DNA of 64,000 nucleotides from Bubalus kerabau (Eukaryota > Chordata > Mammalia > Artiodactyla > Bovidae): assembly GCF_029407905.1 (NCBI RefSeq), contig NC_073624.1:114080001-114144000 (forward strand). The letters run 5' to 3'. Positions 1 to 10,935 of the stretch are shown here, piece after piece. Positions within the stretch are counted from its first letter, which is position 1, and each line of letters starts with the position of its first letter. The notes below the pieces were generated by a model. It made no database searches. It was not told the DNA's origin and was given only the letters and a program-made list of their open reading frames with translations. Both the position numbers and the translations under genes were made by a program.

Positions 1-67
1 TAACATATTGATAATCACCTTAAATATAAATGGATTAAATGCACTAGCAAAAAGACATAGACTTGTT
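1..67 (+). mobile_element. L1 fragment (start of ORF2) cut by the window edge
   Basis: These bases match the opening of L1 ORF2 (endonuclease end), as seen by direct comparison with the longer L1 copy at 20884-20950 in this window. The match ends near 67. What lies to the left of the window is unknown. Confidence 0.7.
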
Positions 68-325
68 GGGAAGATGAAAGTGTGTGCATGTATGCACTTC
101 CACTTGCCACATCACTCTGTTTAACTCCCAGAATTGTATGTAATTATTTATACTGTTAGGTTAATCATGTTTCCATTAAGGCTTGCAACTGTAATGATCT
201 TTTATTTTTTGTCTGGCTATTGATTGTGAAAACTGATAAACATTTTTTTACTACTGTGATTATGTAACTATTATCTGCTTAATGCCATTGTATCATGACT
301 GGTCAACAGAAAATAATAGAATTTG

Positions 326-394
326 CAGGGAAGCCTGGGGTGCTGAAGTACATGGGGTTGCAAACAGACAAGACTGAGCGATTGAACTGAACTG
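326..394 (+). mobile_element. BovB/Bov-tA 3' tail remnant
   Basis: About 70 bp match the shared 3' end of BovB and its SINE partners: gcctgg, a ccatgggg-like block, a gactgagcga block and a gaactgaactg tail. It is too short to decide whether the parent was the LINE or a SINE. Confidence 0.7.
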
Positions 395-445
395 TATCAC
401 TAAAACTATCATTTAATAGAAAAATCTTGTAATCACGCTTTAAAA

Positions 446-535
446 TTCGGATGTATATCAGAATTACCTTGGAATTTTTGAAAAATACAAATGCTTAGGT
501 GTTGATATTCTCCAAAGCTTCAGATGTCTTTCTAA
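446..535. mobile_element. Possible hAT-Charlie (MER5-like) relic
   Basis: A diverged stretch containing atcagaattacct and a following block resembles the internal part of MER5-type nonautonomous hAT elements. Similarity is weak and terminal inverted repeats are not recognisable. Confidence 0.35.
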
Positions 536-1164
536 TGACCAGCCATGTTTAAAAACGACTATATGATAATGTTTTATTTTATTTAGTTTGTTTCACTTTT
601 GCTATTTCATATTAGTGCTCCCATTTCATTTAGTTTGTTTTCCAATTTCTCCATCTCTTTTTTGTGTGTGCTTGTTCTTTCTCAAGCCTTTATCAAGCAT
701 AGTAGAAAAGTTTTTGCATACATGTATATAAATAGTATATATAATATTTACACATATTTTAGGAAACATGAATTTTTGCCTAGCTAAAAAATTTATGATA
801 TTTTGATTCCACCTGTTTGATTTAGTATGAGAGAATGCTAGATTTCTAACTTATATTCACTCTAAACTTAGATATATTTCCACATATTTTGGCATGTAGT
901 AAACTGCTAAAAGTCTAAAAAGTTTATAATTTTAATGATTTAAAGACAAAAGAACTGAATGAGGCTTGAAACTTCTAATCCAATTCTGAGTATATGAAGA
1001 AATACTATATAGTAAAAAACCCAAAACAAAATAGGAAATTAACATGTGATACAGTATTATTAACCAAAATACATATTTTGTTCAAATTTCACAAACTTTT
1101 ATGCTAGTGTCCATTATTTGTTTTCATACCTTATTCAAGATTCCACATTGTATTTAGTTGCATT
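536..1164. other. AT-rich stretch with no recognised feature
   Basis: Very AT-rich sequence with no convincing ORF, repeat or splice structure. It may hold highly decayed L1 3' sequence, since old L1M lies immediately to the right, but I cannot support that. Confidence 0.4.
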
Positions 1165-1377
1165 GAGAAGCTTCAGCTGCATACAACAAATTCAGATATA
1201 TTCTCTTTTCATTTTTATTCTGTCACAAATATTTTCTTATTTTCCTTGTTATGGCTTCTTAGATACATCCACTTAAAAGTGGATATCTAATCTCAAAATA
1301 CATGGGGTTTTAAAAGTATATTTATTATTGATTTTTCATTTAAAAGCTTTCCTCTCTGCCAATCATCCCCTGTATCT
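1165..1377 (-). mobile_element. Old L1 (L1M type) fragment, left part
   Basis: T-rich sequence matching, in antisense, a mammalian L1M segment (for example the ctgcatacaacaaattcagat and caaatattttctta blocks). It continues in the same family after the BovB insertion at 1378-1890. The reading frame is fully decayed. Confidence 0.6.
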
Positions 1378-1890
1378 GATGCAAAGAACTGACTCATTTG
1401 AAAAGACCTTGATGCTGGGAAAGATTGAAGGCGGAGGGGAAGGGGACGACAGAGGATGAGATGGTTGGATGGCATCACCGATTCAATGGACATGAGTTTG
1501 AGTAAACTCTGGGAGTTGGTCAGAGAAGGCGATGGCATCCCACTCTAGTACTCTTGCCTGGAAAATCCCATGGATGGAGGAGCCTGGTAGGCTGCGGTCC
1601 ATGGGGTCGCGAAGAGTCGGACACAACTGAGCGACTTCATTTTCACTTTTCACTTTCATGCATTGGAAAAGGCAATGGCAACCCACTCCAGTGTTCTTGC
1701 CTGGAGAATCCCAGGGACGGGGGAGCCTGGTGGGCTGCTGTCTATGGGGTCGCACAGAGTCGGACACGACTGAAGCGACTTAGCTGCAGCAGCAGCAGCC
1801 AGGAGTTGGTGAGGGACAGGGAGGCCTGGAGTGCTGCAGTCCATGGGGTTGCAAAGAGTTGGACACGACTGAGCGACTGAACTGAACTGA
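1378..1890 (+). mobile_element. BovB LINE 3' end, split by a Bov-A2
   Basis: The segment 1378-1520 is the BovB 3' region (tgatgctgggaaagattgaa, gatggttggatggcatcac). It resumes at 1802-1890 with the terminal gcctggagtgctgcagtcc block and ends in a gaactgaactga tail. The element is 5' truncated, and a Bov-A2 SINE interrupts it. Confidence 0.9.
1521..1801 (+). mobile_element. Bov-A2 SINE nested in BovB
   Basis: Two Bov-A monomers in tandem (first from about 1521, second from about 1665) are joined by the cacttttcactttcatgcat linker and end in an agcagcagcag tail. The 9-bp TSD ggagttggt lies at 1512-1520 and 1802-1810. Removing one copy plus the SINE restores a continuous BovB tail, so the SINE is younger. 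Confidence 0.93.
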
Positions 1891-2270
1891 AATTTATTGA
1901 GGTTTCCCATGGCTAAGTCAACTCTCTCTCTTGGTAAAGGTCACATTACACTTGAAAATATGTGAGCTATTTTCAAATATCTTTTGATATTGATTTCTAA
2001 CATAAGTCCACAGTGATAAGAGAATAGACTCTATATGATTTCAATACCATGAAATTTTTACACCTTGTTTTATGTCCCTGGATATGTTCCAGTGTCTCCT
2101 AGTTTATGGGAACTTGAATAGAATTTGTCTCCTACTGTTGTGTGAAAATTGTATAAATCTTCATTATGTTGAATTGGTTTATAGTGTTTTCCAGGTGACT
2201 ATATCCTTTTACTTTTCTCTATATTCACTTTACTAATTTTTAAGAGTTTGATAATGAAACAAACTAAAAA
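1891..2270 (-). mobile_element. Old L1 (L1M type) fragments, right part
   Basis: Antisense L1M sequence continues after the BovB. The block beginning aatttattgaggtttcccat and the later tatgatttcaataccatg block appear to cover overlapping parts of the same L1 region, so there may be two pieces or a local duplication. Strongly diverged. Confidence 0.55.
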
Positions 2271-3019
2271 TCTTAATTTATCTACTTAAGAAAATAATGG
2301 TAATATATAGTGGAATTTACTTTGCTCTCTATCTACCAAGTCTCCTGTAAATGTGTAAATACTTTCATAACTTAAAAAAAAATTTAAAAAAGAAAGCACA
2401 AAAATATCTGTGAATAGTATTATTTCAATTATTCTTTCTAGTTTGATTATTATTCCTGTACAGAAAAATTATTAGTTTTTACATTTTGATATAAATTTTT
2501 TGATCTAAAAAAGTTCTTGCTGAATTTTTTAAATAATTATAACAGTTTATATAAGTTCCTCTGGATTTTCTATGAACACAACTAAAATACAGTTGAATTT
2601 TTAACATAATCACTTGTACCAATATTTTAAGTGATGAGTTTAATGCTTACTTATATTATGATTAATTATATGTTTACTTCTTATGCCTTCTGGTTGCTTG
2701 ATAAAATTTTGTCACCTCCCTCCCACCATTCTGCATTCACCTGCTGCTCGGAGAGCTACAGATTCTATTTCTAATTTTTGTTATTCTTTAAAACATTCCT
2801 ACTTAATTATAAATTATAAATGTTAATGCATTTAAAGTTCTACTACTTTTTACAATGCAAAAAACCAAATTATTTTTGCAAACCATTGAAAATTTTAGCT
2901 ATACTTTTTAAAATACAAAATTATCACTATTTTATGATTCATTTACAAATAATTTGTCATATGTTCAACATTTTTTCTACTTGCTGGTTTGACTTTTTTT
3001 ATTAAAAAATTGTTTAATA
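2271..3019. other. AT-rich stretch without a recognised feature
   Basis: Only short chance ORFs (about 60 codons, low complexity) are present. Some of it may be further decayed antisense L1M, but no diagnostic block is visible. Confidence 0.4.
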
Positions 3020-3660
3020 TTTTTTTCTGAGTGAACTTAAGCTTGTTAAGACTGAAAATATATTTGCCTGTGCTCATAATTTATAATTTATCAAGCTATA
3101 ATATTTTAGTTTCACAATTATTGTCTCTCATCCTTTTGAGAAAATTCTTGCTTTTTTCTTCTTATATCTGTTGGTTTTCTAATATTTCATTTGTCGGTAT
3201 CTTGAATTTACTCTGTTACCTTTCCAAGATTTGTCTCTGTATCTCTGATGTTCTCAGGTACCAAAACCGCATGTTAAGGCACGACTTTAGCCTTAGTTAG
3301 GTGAATTTTAAATCTGAGAACCTGAGTCTTTAATTTGGGTAATTTTGCAATATTTAGCTACTTAAATATTGCTTCTTTACTATTTCTTCTACTCTTTTAT
3401 TCAGGAATTCCTGTTAGATTTTTGGTGGAGCTTTTCAAGTTATCTTTCAAATCCTTTAAGTCTTCTGTCTCTCTGTGCTGAATAGCTGGTACCATAGGCT
3501 AATTCTCCAGGATTAAGGCAGATGGGATATTTCTTTCAGTGAATATAATTTCCCTTAGGTCTAACTGCTTTTCCTTCATACACACTTAATCTCACTTCCT
3601 TTCTGTCTACTTTTGTTTTGTAATTTCTTATTCATTTTAATGATGGTTCAAATACCATGA
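3020..3660 (-). mobile_element. Probable old L1 3'-region relic
   Basis: The T-rich text around 3400-3480, with an aggaattcctgttagattttt block followed by tctgtctctctgtgctgaat, resembles the antisense of old L1M 3' sequences. Divergence is high and boundaries are approximate. Confidence 0.35.
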
Positions 3661-3769
3661 CTTCATATGTGTCTTTCAGAATATTAAACATACATGCTTA
3701 AAAATTTCATGGACTAGTCCACAACATTAATCTCACCTGCAGTGGCATTCCAAAGAGGGAGAGTTGGGG

Positions 3770-4380
3770 AGGGGCAGTGGGAGTATCTATGTTACAGGCA
3801 ACAAGGGGGTATACTGACTCTTGAGGCTTAAAAAAAATTTTTTTTTAATGACTTCAATTTATTCTGCTTTTTTATCATCTCCAAGGTCTGGCATTTCCAA
3901 ACAATATCAATGAGAATGACCAAGAGGTCCTTAACATTTCCCTCCGCTTGATTAAACCTTAGACAAGTTTCTTCTTGACCATAATAAGCTCCTGAGCTGC
4001 AGAGTATCTCCCCTTTGATGACAATTTTCTCCAGCCTCTTGCCATTTTTACAACCTAGAAATATCTCAAGAACCTGGGACTCATCTCTTTGAAATGTAAT
4101 CATCAAGAAAGATGGCACTCCTATCTCTTAGTCTCTGTGGGATGGTAGGAATCTAACTTTGATAGGAACCAATTAGCACACACAAATAGGCTAATCACAT
4201 TGCCCAAGCTCCCCTTAATCCAACGCCTTTCAGTATTTTTCCATTAGCTCACACAATGTTTAAAACATCTCCCATCTTTTGTTTCAGTGGAGTTTAGCTC
4301 AAGCTCTCTCCTTTATTGTAATTCTCATGAATAAAGTCTTCTTTGTCTGTTTAACTCTGTGTAGTATAATTATTCTTTGA
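3770..4380 (+). mobile_element. ERV-type solo LTR relic
   Basis: The layout is that of an old retroviral LTR: a pyrimidine-rich body, a rataggaaccaattag-like block at 4160-4180, an AATAAA signal at 4330-4335, and a T-rich downstream part ending near ttctttgaca at 4380. No gag, pol or env sequence is adjacent. The subfamily is not assigned and the 5' boundary is uncertain. Confidence 0.5.
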
Positions 4381-4682
4381 CAGTTCAAAGTACTCTGATC
4401 CACAGTCACCTGGAGTAATCTACGATTCTTATTAAATGAGATTACATTCCAATCACTGGCTGCATTTGTCTTTCTTCATGCAAGGTATTCTCTTACTATT
4501 AGTTTCCAGGACTGCTGTTGTAATGTGCTAATTACCTACTATATCCATTTATCTCTTATTCCTTACTATTTAGTTGAGTGTCAGTATATCCAATTAAGAC
4601 AGTGCCTTGAAGGCAGCATTGGCCAGAGGACTAAATTTCAGACAATGTGATGTAAGTAGAAGTTAGGAGGGTCTACTCCATT

Positions 4683-4707
4683 TGTGTGTGTGTGTGTGTG
4701 TGTGTGT
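4683..4707. repeat. (TG)n microsatellite
   Basis: About twelve TG units abut the 3' tail of the antisense Bov-tA. Ruminant Bov-tA tails often grow into (CA)n tracts, which read as (TG)n here. Confidence 0.95.
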
Positions 4708-4910
4708 TAGTTGCTCAGTTGTGTCTGACTCTCTGGGACACCATGAACGGTAGCCTGCGAGGCTCCTATCTCCATGGAGTTCTCCAGGCACGTATACTGG
4801 AGTGAGTAGCCATCCCCTTCTCCAGGTGATCTGCCCAATCCAGGGATCGAACTCAGATCTCCCACATTGCAGGCAGATTGTTTATCATCTGAGCCAAGAG
4901 GGAAGCCCAC
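4708..4910 (-). mobile_element. Bov-tA SINE
   Basis: The reverse complement begins with a tRNA-Glu-like head (gcttccctcttggctcagat at the right end) and continues through the BovA body (ccaggcacgtatactggagt in this orientation) to the ttgctcagttgtgtctgac tail. RNA polymerase III box A/B relics lie in the head. Confidence 0.92.
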
Positions 4911-4959
4911 TCCTTCTATATGTGTATGTAGTTATATAGTAATATATATAGTTACATAT

Positions 4960-5178
4960 GAGCTTCCCAGGTGGTGCTAATGTAAAGAATCTGCCTACCA
5001 ATTCAGGAGGCACAGGAGTTGAGGGTTCGATCCCTGGGTCAGGAAGATCCGCTGGAGAAGGAAATGGCAACCCACTTCAATATTCTTGCCTGGAGAATTC
5101 CACAGTCAGAGGAGCCTGGAGGGCTATAGTTCATAGGGTCGCAAAGAGTCAGACACTACTGAGGTGAGTTCACATGTA
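4960..5178 (+). mobile_element. Bov-tA SINE
   Basis: The head (gagcttcccaggtggtgcta), the box-B-like ggttcgatccc at about 5024-5034, the body (cctggagaattccacagtca) and the tail (gtcgcaaagagtcagacact) are all present. With the preceding copy it forms a head-to-head SINE pair only about 50 bp apart. Confidence 0.92.
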
Positions 5179-5226
5179 CACACTCCTTAACTTACCTTTC
5201 TTGACAGATGGAGAAATCCCACCTTG

Positions 5227-5763
5227 TTTGTTGTTATTCTTGTTTAGTCACTAGGTCGTGTCTGACTCTTTGCAACCCCATGGGCTGCAGCCAGCCTTCC
5301 CTGTCCTTCACTATCTCTCGGAGCTTGCTCAAACTCATGTCCATTCAGTCAGTGATGGCATCCAACCACCTCATCATCTGTCACCCCCTTCTCTTCCTGC
5401 CCTCAGTCTTTCCCAGCTTCAGGGTCTTTTCCAATTAGTCAGCTCTTCACATCAGGTGACCGAAATATTGAGGCTTCAGCTTCAGCATCAGTCCTTCCAG
5501 TGAAAATTCAGTTTATCTCCTTTAAGATTGACTGGTTTGAGCTCTTTGCAGAGAAAGGGACTCTAAAGAGTCTTCCCCAGCACCACAGTTTGAAAACATC
5601 TATTCTTTATGGTCCAACTCTCACATTCATTCATGACTACTGGAAAAACCATGGCTTTGACTATATGAATCTTTGCAAAATGACATTTCTACTTTTTAGT
5701 ATGCTGTCTAGGTTTGTCATAGCTTTTCTTCCAAGGTGCAAGCATCTTTTAATTTTATGGCTG
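5227..5763 (-). mobile_element. BovB LINE 3' fragment
   Basis: Antisense BovB 3' half-kilobase: tail complement at the left, then ccaaccacctcatcatctgt, the cagcaccacagtttgaaaac block and the tttaattttatggctg block at the right, where the element is truncated. Diverged, with stops in the reverse-transcriptase C-terminal frame. Confidence 0.92.
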
Positions 5764-6886
5764 AGGCACCTTGTTTAATTGACTCTAAGTTTTCTGTTAT
5801 GTTCAGCTAAGCTTAAACCTTCAGTAACATAGCTTCCATCATCTAATCTGCCACAAAGAATTACTGATTTAGGGAAAAAGAATTGCCTTTTGAAGAAACA
5901 GTACTGTTTTGTGGCAGATGGTGACATGAGCTTGGGCCACTGAATAGGACTCTCAGTGATGCAGTTCCTCACCAGTTAGTCAATATTCCTTTCCAGAGCT
6001 TACAAAGCATTGATTTTACACTTACTTTTCAAATACCTAACATCAACCTAGATCAGAATTCACCAGGTGTTTTTTTGTTGTTGTTGTTGTTTTTAAGACA
6101 AAATTAAACACACAAAGAGCTGTAGATCTACACACTGACAGTAAAAAGAGAGGGACACAATAGTAGCAGAATCAATCTGGAGTGAAAAAAGAGGCCTATC
6201 AGACGGACCCCAGAGTGGCACTGTACACCATAATGGAGCCTATTAGCTTGTAATCATATCAACTCATTATCATGCATCACAAGGTATTTTAAAATGCTAG
6301 TTTCTTTCTGGATAGACAGTAGTGCTTTCGCTCAGTTCCCTCTAGCAGTCACAGGTGTGCAGGTACATTACGCTGCATGCTCAGATTTCCAATCATGAGG
6401 CGAGCACTGAGAATAATTCACATGGACTGATCAGCAGGCTTATGTGTTTTTCCCATATATATATTGGAAATTTTCTTCATCCCATATCTTGGTTTCATAT
6501 TTTGTGGTTAACTAGCTTTCTTTCTCTGTTTCTGCCCTCAAGTGAAGAGGTACTCTTTCAAATATTAAGCCTACTGATATTAACTAATATTAATTTACAA
6601 AACCCAGTTACTGCTGACTGTTTGAAACTCAACTCAATTACTTCATACTTACCAGTATAAGAATTTGGAGACCACCTCACCTGACCTCCATCAAAGTTGG
6701 TTTTTAATAGAAAAAGAAGCAACTAAAAAGCATACATACCATCACTTCTAATTCATATTTATGAAAGTGAGTGTTTTAGTGAAAATTTTGGTTTACAGAT
6801 ACTGCAAACTAGAACTTTGGAATAAAAAAGAATAGTTATATCCTAATAAAGATATTTATTATTTTTAAATTACACTCCTAAAAATC
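5764..6886. other. Single-copy sequence, no gene recognised
   Basis: ORFs at 6355-6660 and 5775-5972 are short and lack any recognisable domain or splice context. A (GTT)n run sits at about 6066-6091. Nothing else supportable is seen. Confidence 0.5.
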
Positions 6887-6925
6887 ATATATATATGTAT
6901 ACACACACACACACATATATATAAA
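6887..6925. repeat. (AT)n(AC)n compound microsatellite
   Basis: A tract of AT dinucleotides is followed by about eight AC units and a second AT tract. Likely length-variable. Confidence 0.85.
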
Positions 6926-7254
6926 ATAAACCCTATATAATGATCAATATTATCTCTAACAAAATATCTGATAGGAAAGTCTACGTATCAAAGAAAAGAC
7001 TCATGAATCAGAATTTGGATTTACTAAGATACAGGGTAGGCCATGGTCTCCTGATGTTTTTGGAGGATCTTCCTTTGAACCCAAAGACTCTCCCACATGT
7101 CTACATGATATCTTATTTTTGAAATGTCACTGTTTGCTGAAGGATACCAAAGTAGCTCACTGAATCAGAAGGAAGACTAGAAAAACTCCCCAAAGAAATA
7201 GAGGGAATTAAGATTCAATGAAGATTCAGCACGGACACGTACGCTTAAGATGTG

Positions 7255-7662
7255 TGGCAGATTATATTATGCTCTCAATTCTCCATTCCCTTCTAATAAC
7301 ATTATACATTCACACCCTTGCCATAGTCTCTTGGTCGAAAAAGTATATTTCCTGGCCTCCTGACTTTGGGCTTGGGCATGTGACTTGCTGTATTCAATTG
7401 GATATTAGTGGGCATGATAGAGCAAAGGCTTGCAAAAAGTGCATTTACCAGGCATGCTGCTATCACAGAAAACATGAGCCATATGGAGAAATCCTAAATG
7501 CTAGGCATGGCCTGGAGCCAAGTTCAGCCACGCACAGTCACGATCAGCTGAGCCCCAGTTAACATGCAACGCATGAGTGAGAAGCAAATGCTTCTGTTGT
7601 ATGCCACCGAGATTTCTGTCATAGTTTATTGTGAGCATAAGCTGAACGATACAGGAAAACAA
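7255..7662 (+). mobile_element. MLT1-like MaLR LTR
   Basis: Recognised from the typical 3' half: a cctggagccaagttcagcc block, cagctgagccccagttaac, then tatgccaccgagatttctgt and a terminal agctgaacgatacag. This order matches ERVL-MaLR MLT1 LTRs. It is ancient and no internal region is present. Confidence 0.6.
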
Positions 7663-8554
7663 TGGCCCCAGTACTACTGGTCACTGATGGCCATAGATGC
7701 TGTTTAAAATAGCAATAGATATCCCTCTGCTTTTCTGATTTTCCCCTTAATTTTCAAGACAAAATTGGGTAATTATATATCAAAATGGTAATATAGCTCC
7801 TTCCACTTTCATGGAAGCAAGTGAGGTCATTTCCCAAATATATAACTGTTATGTCAAAACAGGAAGGGTGTTCTGATACTGGATAGACAAGACAACAGAT
7901 ATACACTACAATTACCCAAGAAAAAGACATAAGCATGCAAAAGAATCCCAATTTAGGAAGATAAAGACTAACATTGCAGCATTTTCAAAAGCTGTTCCTT
8001 AATACTTAACAAGTATTAACCAAAATAATAGCTCAATATTTATTTTTAAAATCTGGAATACAAAAGAAAATTTGCCATCTTTCCTTCAGGTTTTTCTCTG
8101 AGCTTTTAAAATATATAATGTCATAAACACACACAGACAACATTTTTGAGACCTTGCTAAGTAACAAAAGGCATATTCGTAGCAGTCCCTAAGTTTGACC
8201 AATGACCTGGTTTTTTGGCATTTCATATGTGATGTGTTTTATTTGTGCCTGATAATATAAATTGAGAAATACTATTAGAGGAAATCACAAAGTACTTTTG
8301 GATACAAGGAAATAGTGACTAATTGTGTCTGCCAAGAGTTGCATTTAGAGAGGGATTCTTGTGAGCAGAATCTAGAATGAGGCATAGGAATTTTCCAGGG
8401 AAACTTTTGAGAGAAGAGCAGTTCAAGTACAGAAAAGACAGTCTAATATTGAAAGACAGATATATAATGAAGTACTTGAAAATTTCAGACAAGCGAGGAT
8501 GGTGGAAGTTTAAATGTTTGTGATGGTGGATATAGCAAAGGCAATAAGTAAAAG
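7663..8554. other. Single-copy sequence, no feature recognised
   Basis: AT-rich unique-looking DNA with short chance ORFs only. A CA-rich cacacacagac run near 8130 is the only simple motif. Confidence 0.45.
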
Positions 8555-8670
8555 CACTCTGGTGTGGTGCTTAAGAGCATGGACTTTAGCCTTCAGCACA
8601 CCAGAGTAACTGGCTCTGTGAACCTGGGCAAAATCAGTTACTTCTCCCTGTCCCAGCTTCTTGAGTTATG
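8555..8670 (+). mobile_element. MIR SINE
   Basis: The gtgcttaagagcatggactt opening and the later gaacctgggcaaaatcagtt plus cttctccctgtcccagcttc blocks follow the MIR core order. The element is a diverged mammal-wide relic. Confidence 0.75.
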
Positions 8671-8821
8671 AGGTGCTAAACTTGATGGCACATTCAAAGA
8701 ATGCCAAGCAATTCAAATAGGCTGCAGTAAAGCATGGGAGGTAGGGAAGGGTAAGTAAGAGGAATATATACTGGAAAAATCCTCAAAGAAAAAAAAAAAG
8801 CTGATTGAATATACACTCTGA

Positions 8822-9045
8822 GGTAGGTACTTCTCTGTACAGTTTATATACATAAACTAATTTATCTTCAAAATAATCACAAAGGTAGATACTATACTTT
8901 GCCTCATTACAAATGAGGGAATTGGAGCAAAAAGATATTAAGTAATTGACTCAAAGTGACACAATTAGTAAATTGCAGAACTGAATTCGTTGCTCTGGTC
9001 ACCATGTTCCAGGGTCCATGCTTCTAACCACTATGCCAGTGCCTT
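8822..9045 (-). mobile_element. MIR SINE
   Basis: Antisense MIR signature in order: gaggtaggtact, a cctcattacaaatgaggga block, ttaagtaattgactcaaagt, acacaattagtaa, then the terminal ccatgcttctaaccactatg. A nearly full MIR length is covered. Confidence 0.8.
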
Positions 9046-9297
9046 TCAAAGTAATTTTGTTAATCTCAATCCACAGCAAGAAATGTGTTTCATGTCATAA
9101 ATTACTGTATGTGTGTGTATTTCAATTTCACAAAATTACAATTATCCTTACTAAGTGTGATTTATGTAGATATTTCTATTCTAGTACAACCTACTTAATT
9201 ATTTTAGAACTATTGGTCAAAGCAAAAGGATAAATTTATTTTGGAACCATTTGATCATAGTCTACTATGTGAATAATACTGCACTTTGTCCTAATTT

Positions 9298-9480
9298 GCA
9301 CCCCTTCGAAGGAATTTAGAATTTACTCTACAAATAGAGAGAGAGAAAATGAAGGGCTTAAAATAAGGGACTAATCTAATCAGATAATGTGGTTTAAAAA
9401 TATTATCCCCAATAGTGTGGATGTTAAATTGGAGAGAGTCGGCATTGGAAGGAACAAACCTACTTAAGAGATTTTTTTTT
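9298..9480 (+). repeat. Ancient interspersed repeat, family not named
   Basis: The pattern of tttactct, agggcttaaaataagg, a gactaatctaatcagataatg block and then ggagagagtcggcattgg resembles a mammal-wide repeat that I also see at about 28130-28260, 45290-45430 and (antisense) 62160-62345. I cannot name it safely. Confidence 0.35.
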
Positions 9481-10082
9481 AATATTAAAAAAGAAAATAA
9501 AGCATGGAGAGCAGGAGACAGAAAATACAACAAAAAAGACATGACAGAGACTGATTAAATCCAGAAGATGAAACAGAGGAGTGAGTGGAGGACAACTCCC
9601 ATATTTCCAATTTTATTATGCAGGAAGATGAATGTAGAGATGAATAGCTCTCTGTCGCCATTTAACATTATATCATTTTCCCTAAGCAACAAGTTTATTC
9701 CATATTTGTTCTACTTGATCTGTAGTTCATTTACTCCTTCATACATTAATTCAACAAATATTAGCCCCTGCTATAGAGCGGGTTTTGGTTTAGCTGCCTG
9801 ATGGAAAAAATTACAAAGGGAAGTGGAATAGGGAATGTGAGGATGGGGGTGGGAGCTCAAAATCTTAAATTCGATGGGGAGAGAAGCCTCCTGAGGAAAG
9901 TGAGACTTGAATAATAACCTGTAAGATGTCAGGCAGTGGGTCTTATATTTCAGAATATTTTTTAAGTTCCACCATCTTTGATACTTCAATTTTCCTGATT
10001 TTATTCATCTTAATTTTTATTGTTCTCTTTTTAGGTGACCCTTCTCCTTCTATTTGACCCAAAGTATCGAATACATATATAA
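9481..10082. other. Single-copy sequence, no feature recognised
   Basis: Contains only overlapping short chance ORFs on both strands without domain content. No repeat match is evident. Confidence 0.45.
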
Positions 10083-10290
10083 GAGCTGACTATTGGAAAA
10101 GGCCCTGATGCTGGGAAAGATTGATAGCAAAAGGAGAAAAGGGCAGCAGAGGATGAGATGGTTGGATGGCATCACTGACTCAATGGACATGAGTTTGAGC
10201 AAGCTCCAGGAGATAGTGAAGGACAGGGAAGCCTGGTTTGCTGCAGTCCACAGGGTCGCAGAGAGTTGGACACAACTTAATGACTGAACA
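10083..10290 (+). mobile_element. BovB LINE 3' end (5' truncated)
   Basis: The text runs gagctgactattggaaaagg, ccctgatgctgggaaagatt, gatgagatggttggatggca and the terminal gacacaacttaatgactgaa, then an acaacaacaa tail. About 200 bp of BovB is present. A 64-codon open stretch inside it is the tail end of the LINE ORF and is not a gene. Confidence 0.9.
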
Positions 10291-10332
10291 ACAACAAGTT
10301 GAATATATAAAGTATATATTATTAACCAAGCA

Positions 10333-10540
10333 TTGAAATAAATTGCTTTATAAATATTATATAATTTAATCACCAAAACCTTTGAAATTTTAATTTTATT
10401 ATTCCCATTTACAATGAAAAAAACAGTTGCTTAGATGCTTACGTACTATGCTTGAACTCACAGAGCTAGTGTGAGAGGAGAATTTCATCTCTAGCTACAA
10501 AGATTTAACCATTGCAGGTCTTAGCCATTATTCTATATAT
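10333..10540 (-). mobile_element. MIR SINE
   Basis: Antisense MIR order: tataatttaatcaccaaaac, ttattattcccatttacaatg, a decayed acagttgcttagatg block, cttgaactcacagagctagt, then taaccattgcaggtcttagcc. Moderately diverged. Confidence 0.65.
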
Positions 10541-10935
10541 ATTAATTTGTTTATGTAGGCACACCTCAATTTTATTGTGTTCATAGATATTGTGATTTTT
10601 ACAAATTCAAGGTTAATGGAAACCCTGCATTGAGCAAGCCTATGAGTGTCAATTTTCTAACACTAGCTCTCATCTGTGTGTAACATTTTAGTAATTCTTA
10701 CAATATCTCAAACTTTCTCTTTATTATGATCATGGTGATCTGTGATCAGTGATCTTTGAAGTCACTATTGCAATTGTTTCGGGGTACCATGAATGGCACC
10801 AATATAAAAAGACAAACAATCTTTAAGTGTGTCTGTTCTGACCGCTCCATTGACCCAGTCTCTCTCCCTCTCCTTGGAACTCCCTACTCCCTGGGTCACA
10901 AAAATACTGAAATTAGGTCAGTTAACAATCCTACA

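Noticed and set aside
3770..4380. Possible full endogenous retrovirus near the LTR-like sequence
   Set aside because: No gag, pol or env remnant and no second LTR was seen on either side.
5208..5503. Two overlapping ORFs (76 and 81 codons)
   Set aside because: Both lie antisense to a BovB 3' fragment and reflect the repeat, as do the similar ORFs at 54237, 59966 and 60791.
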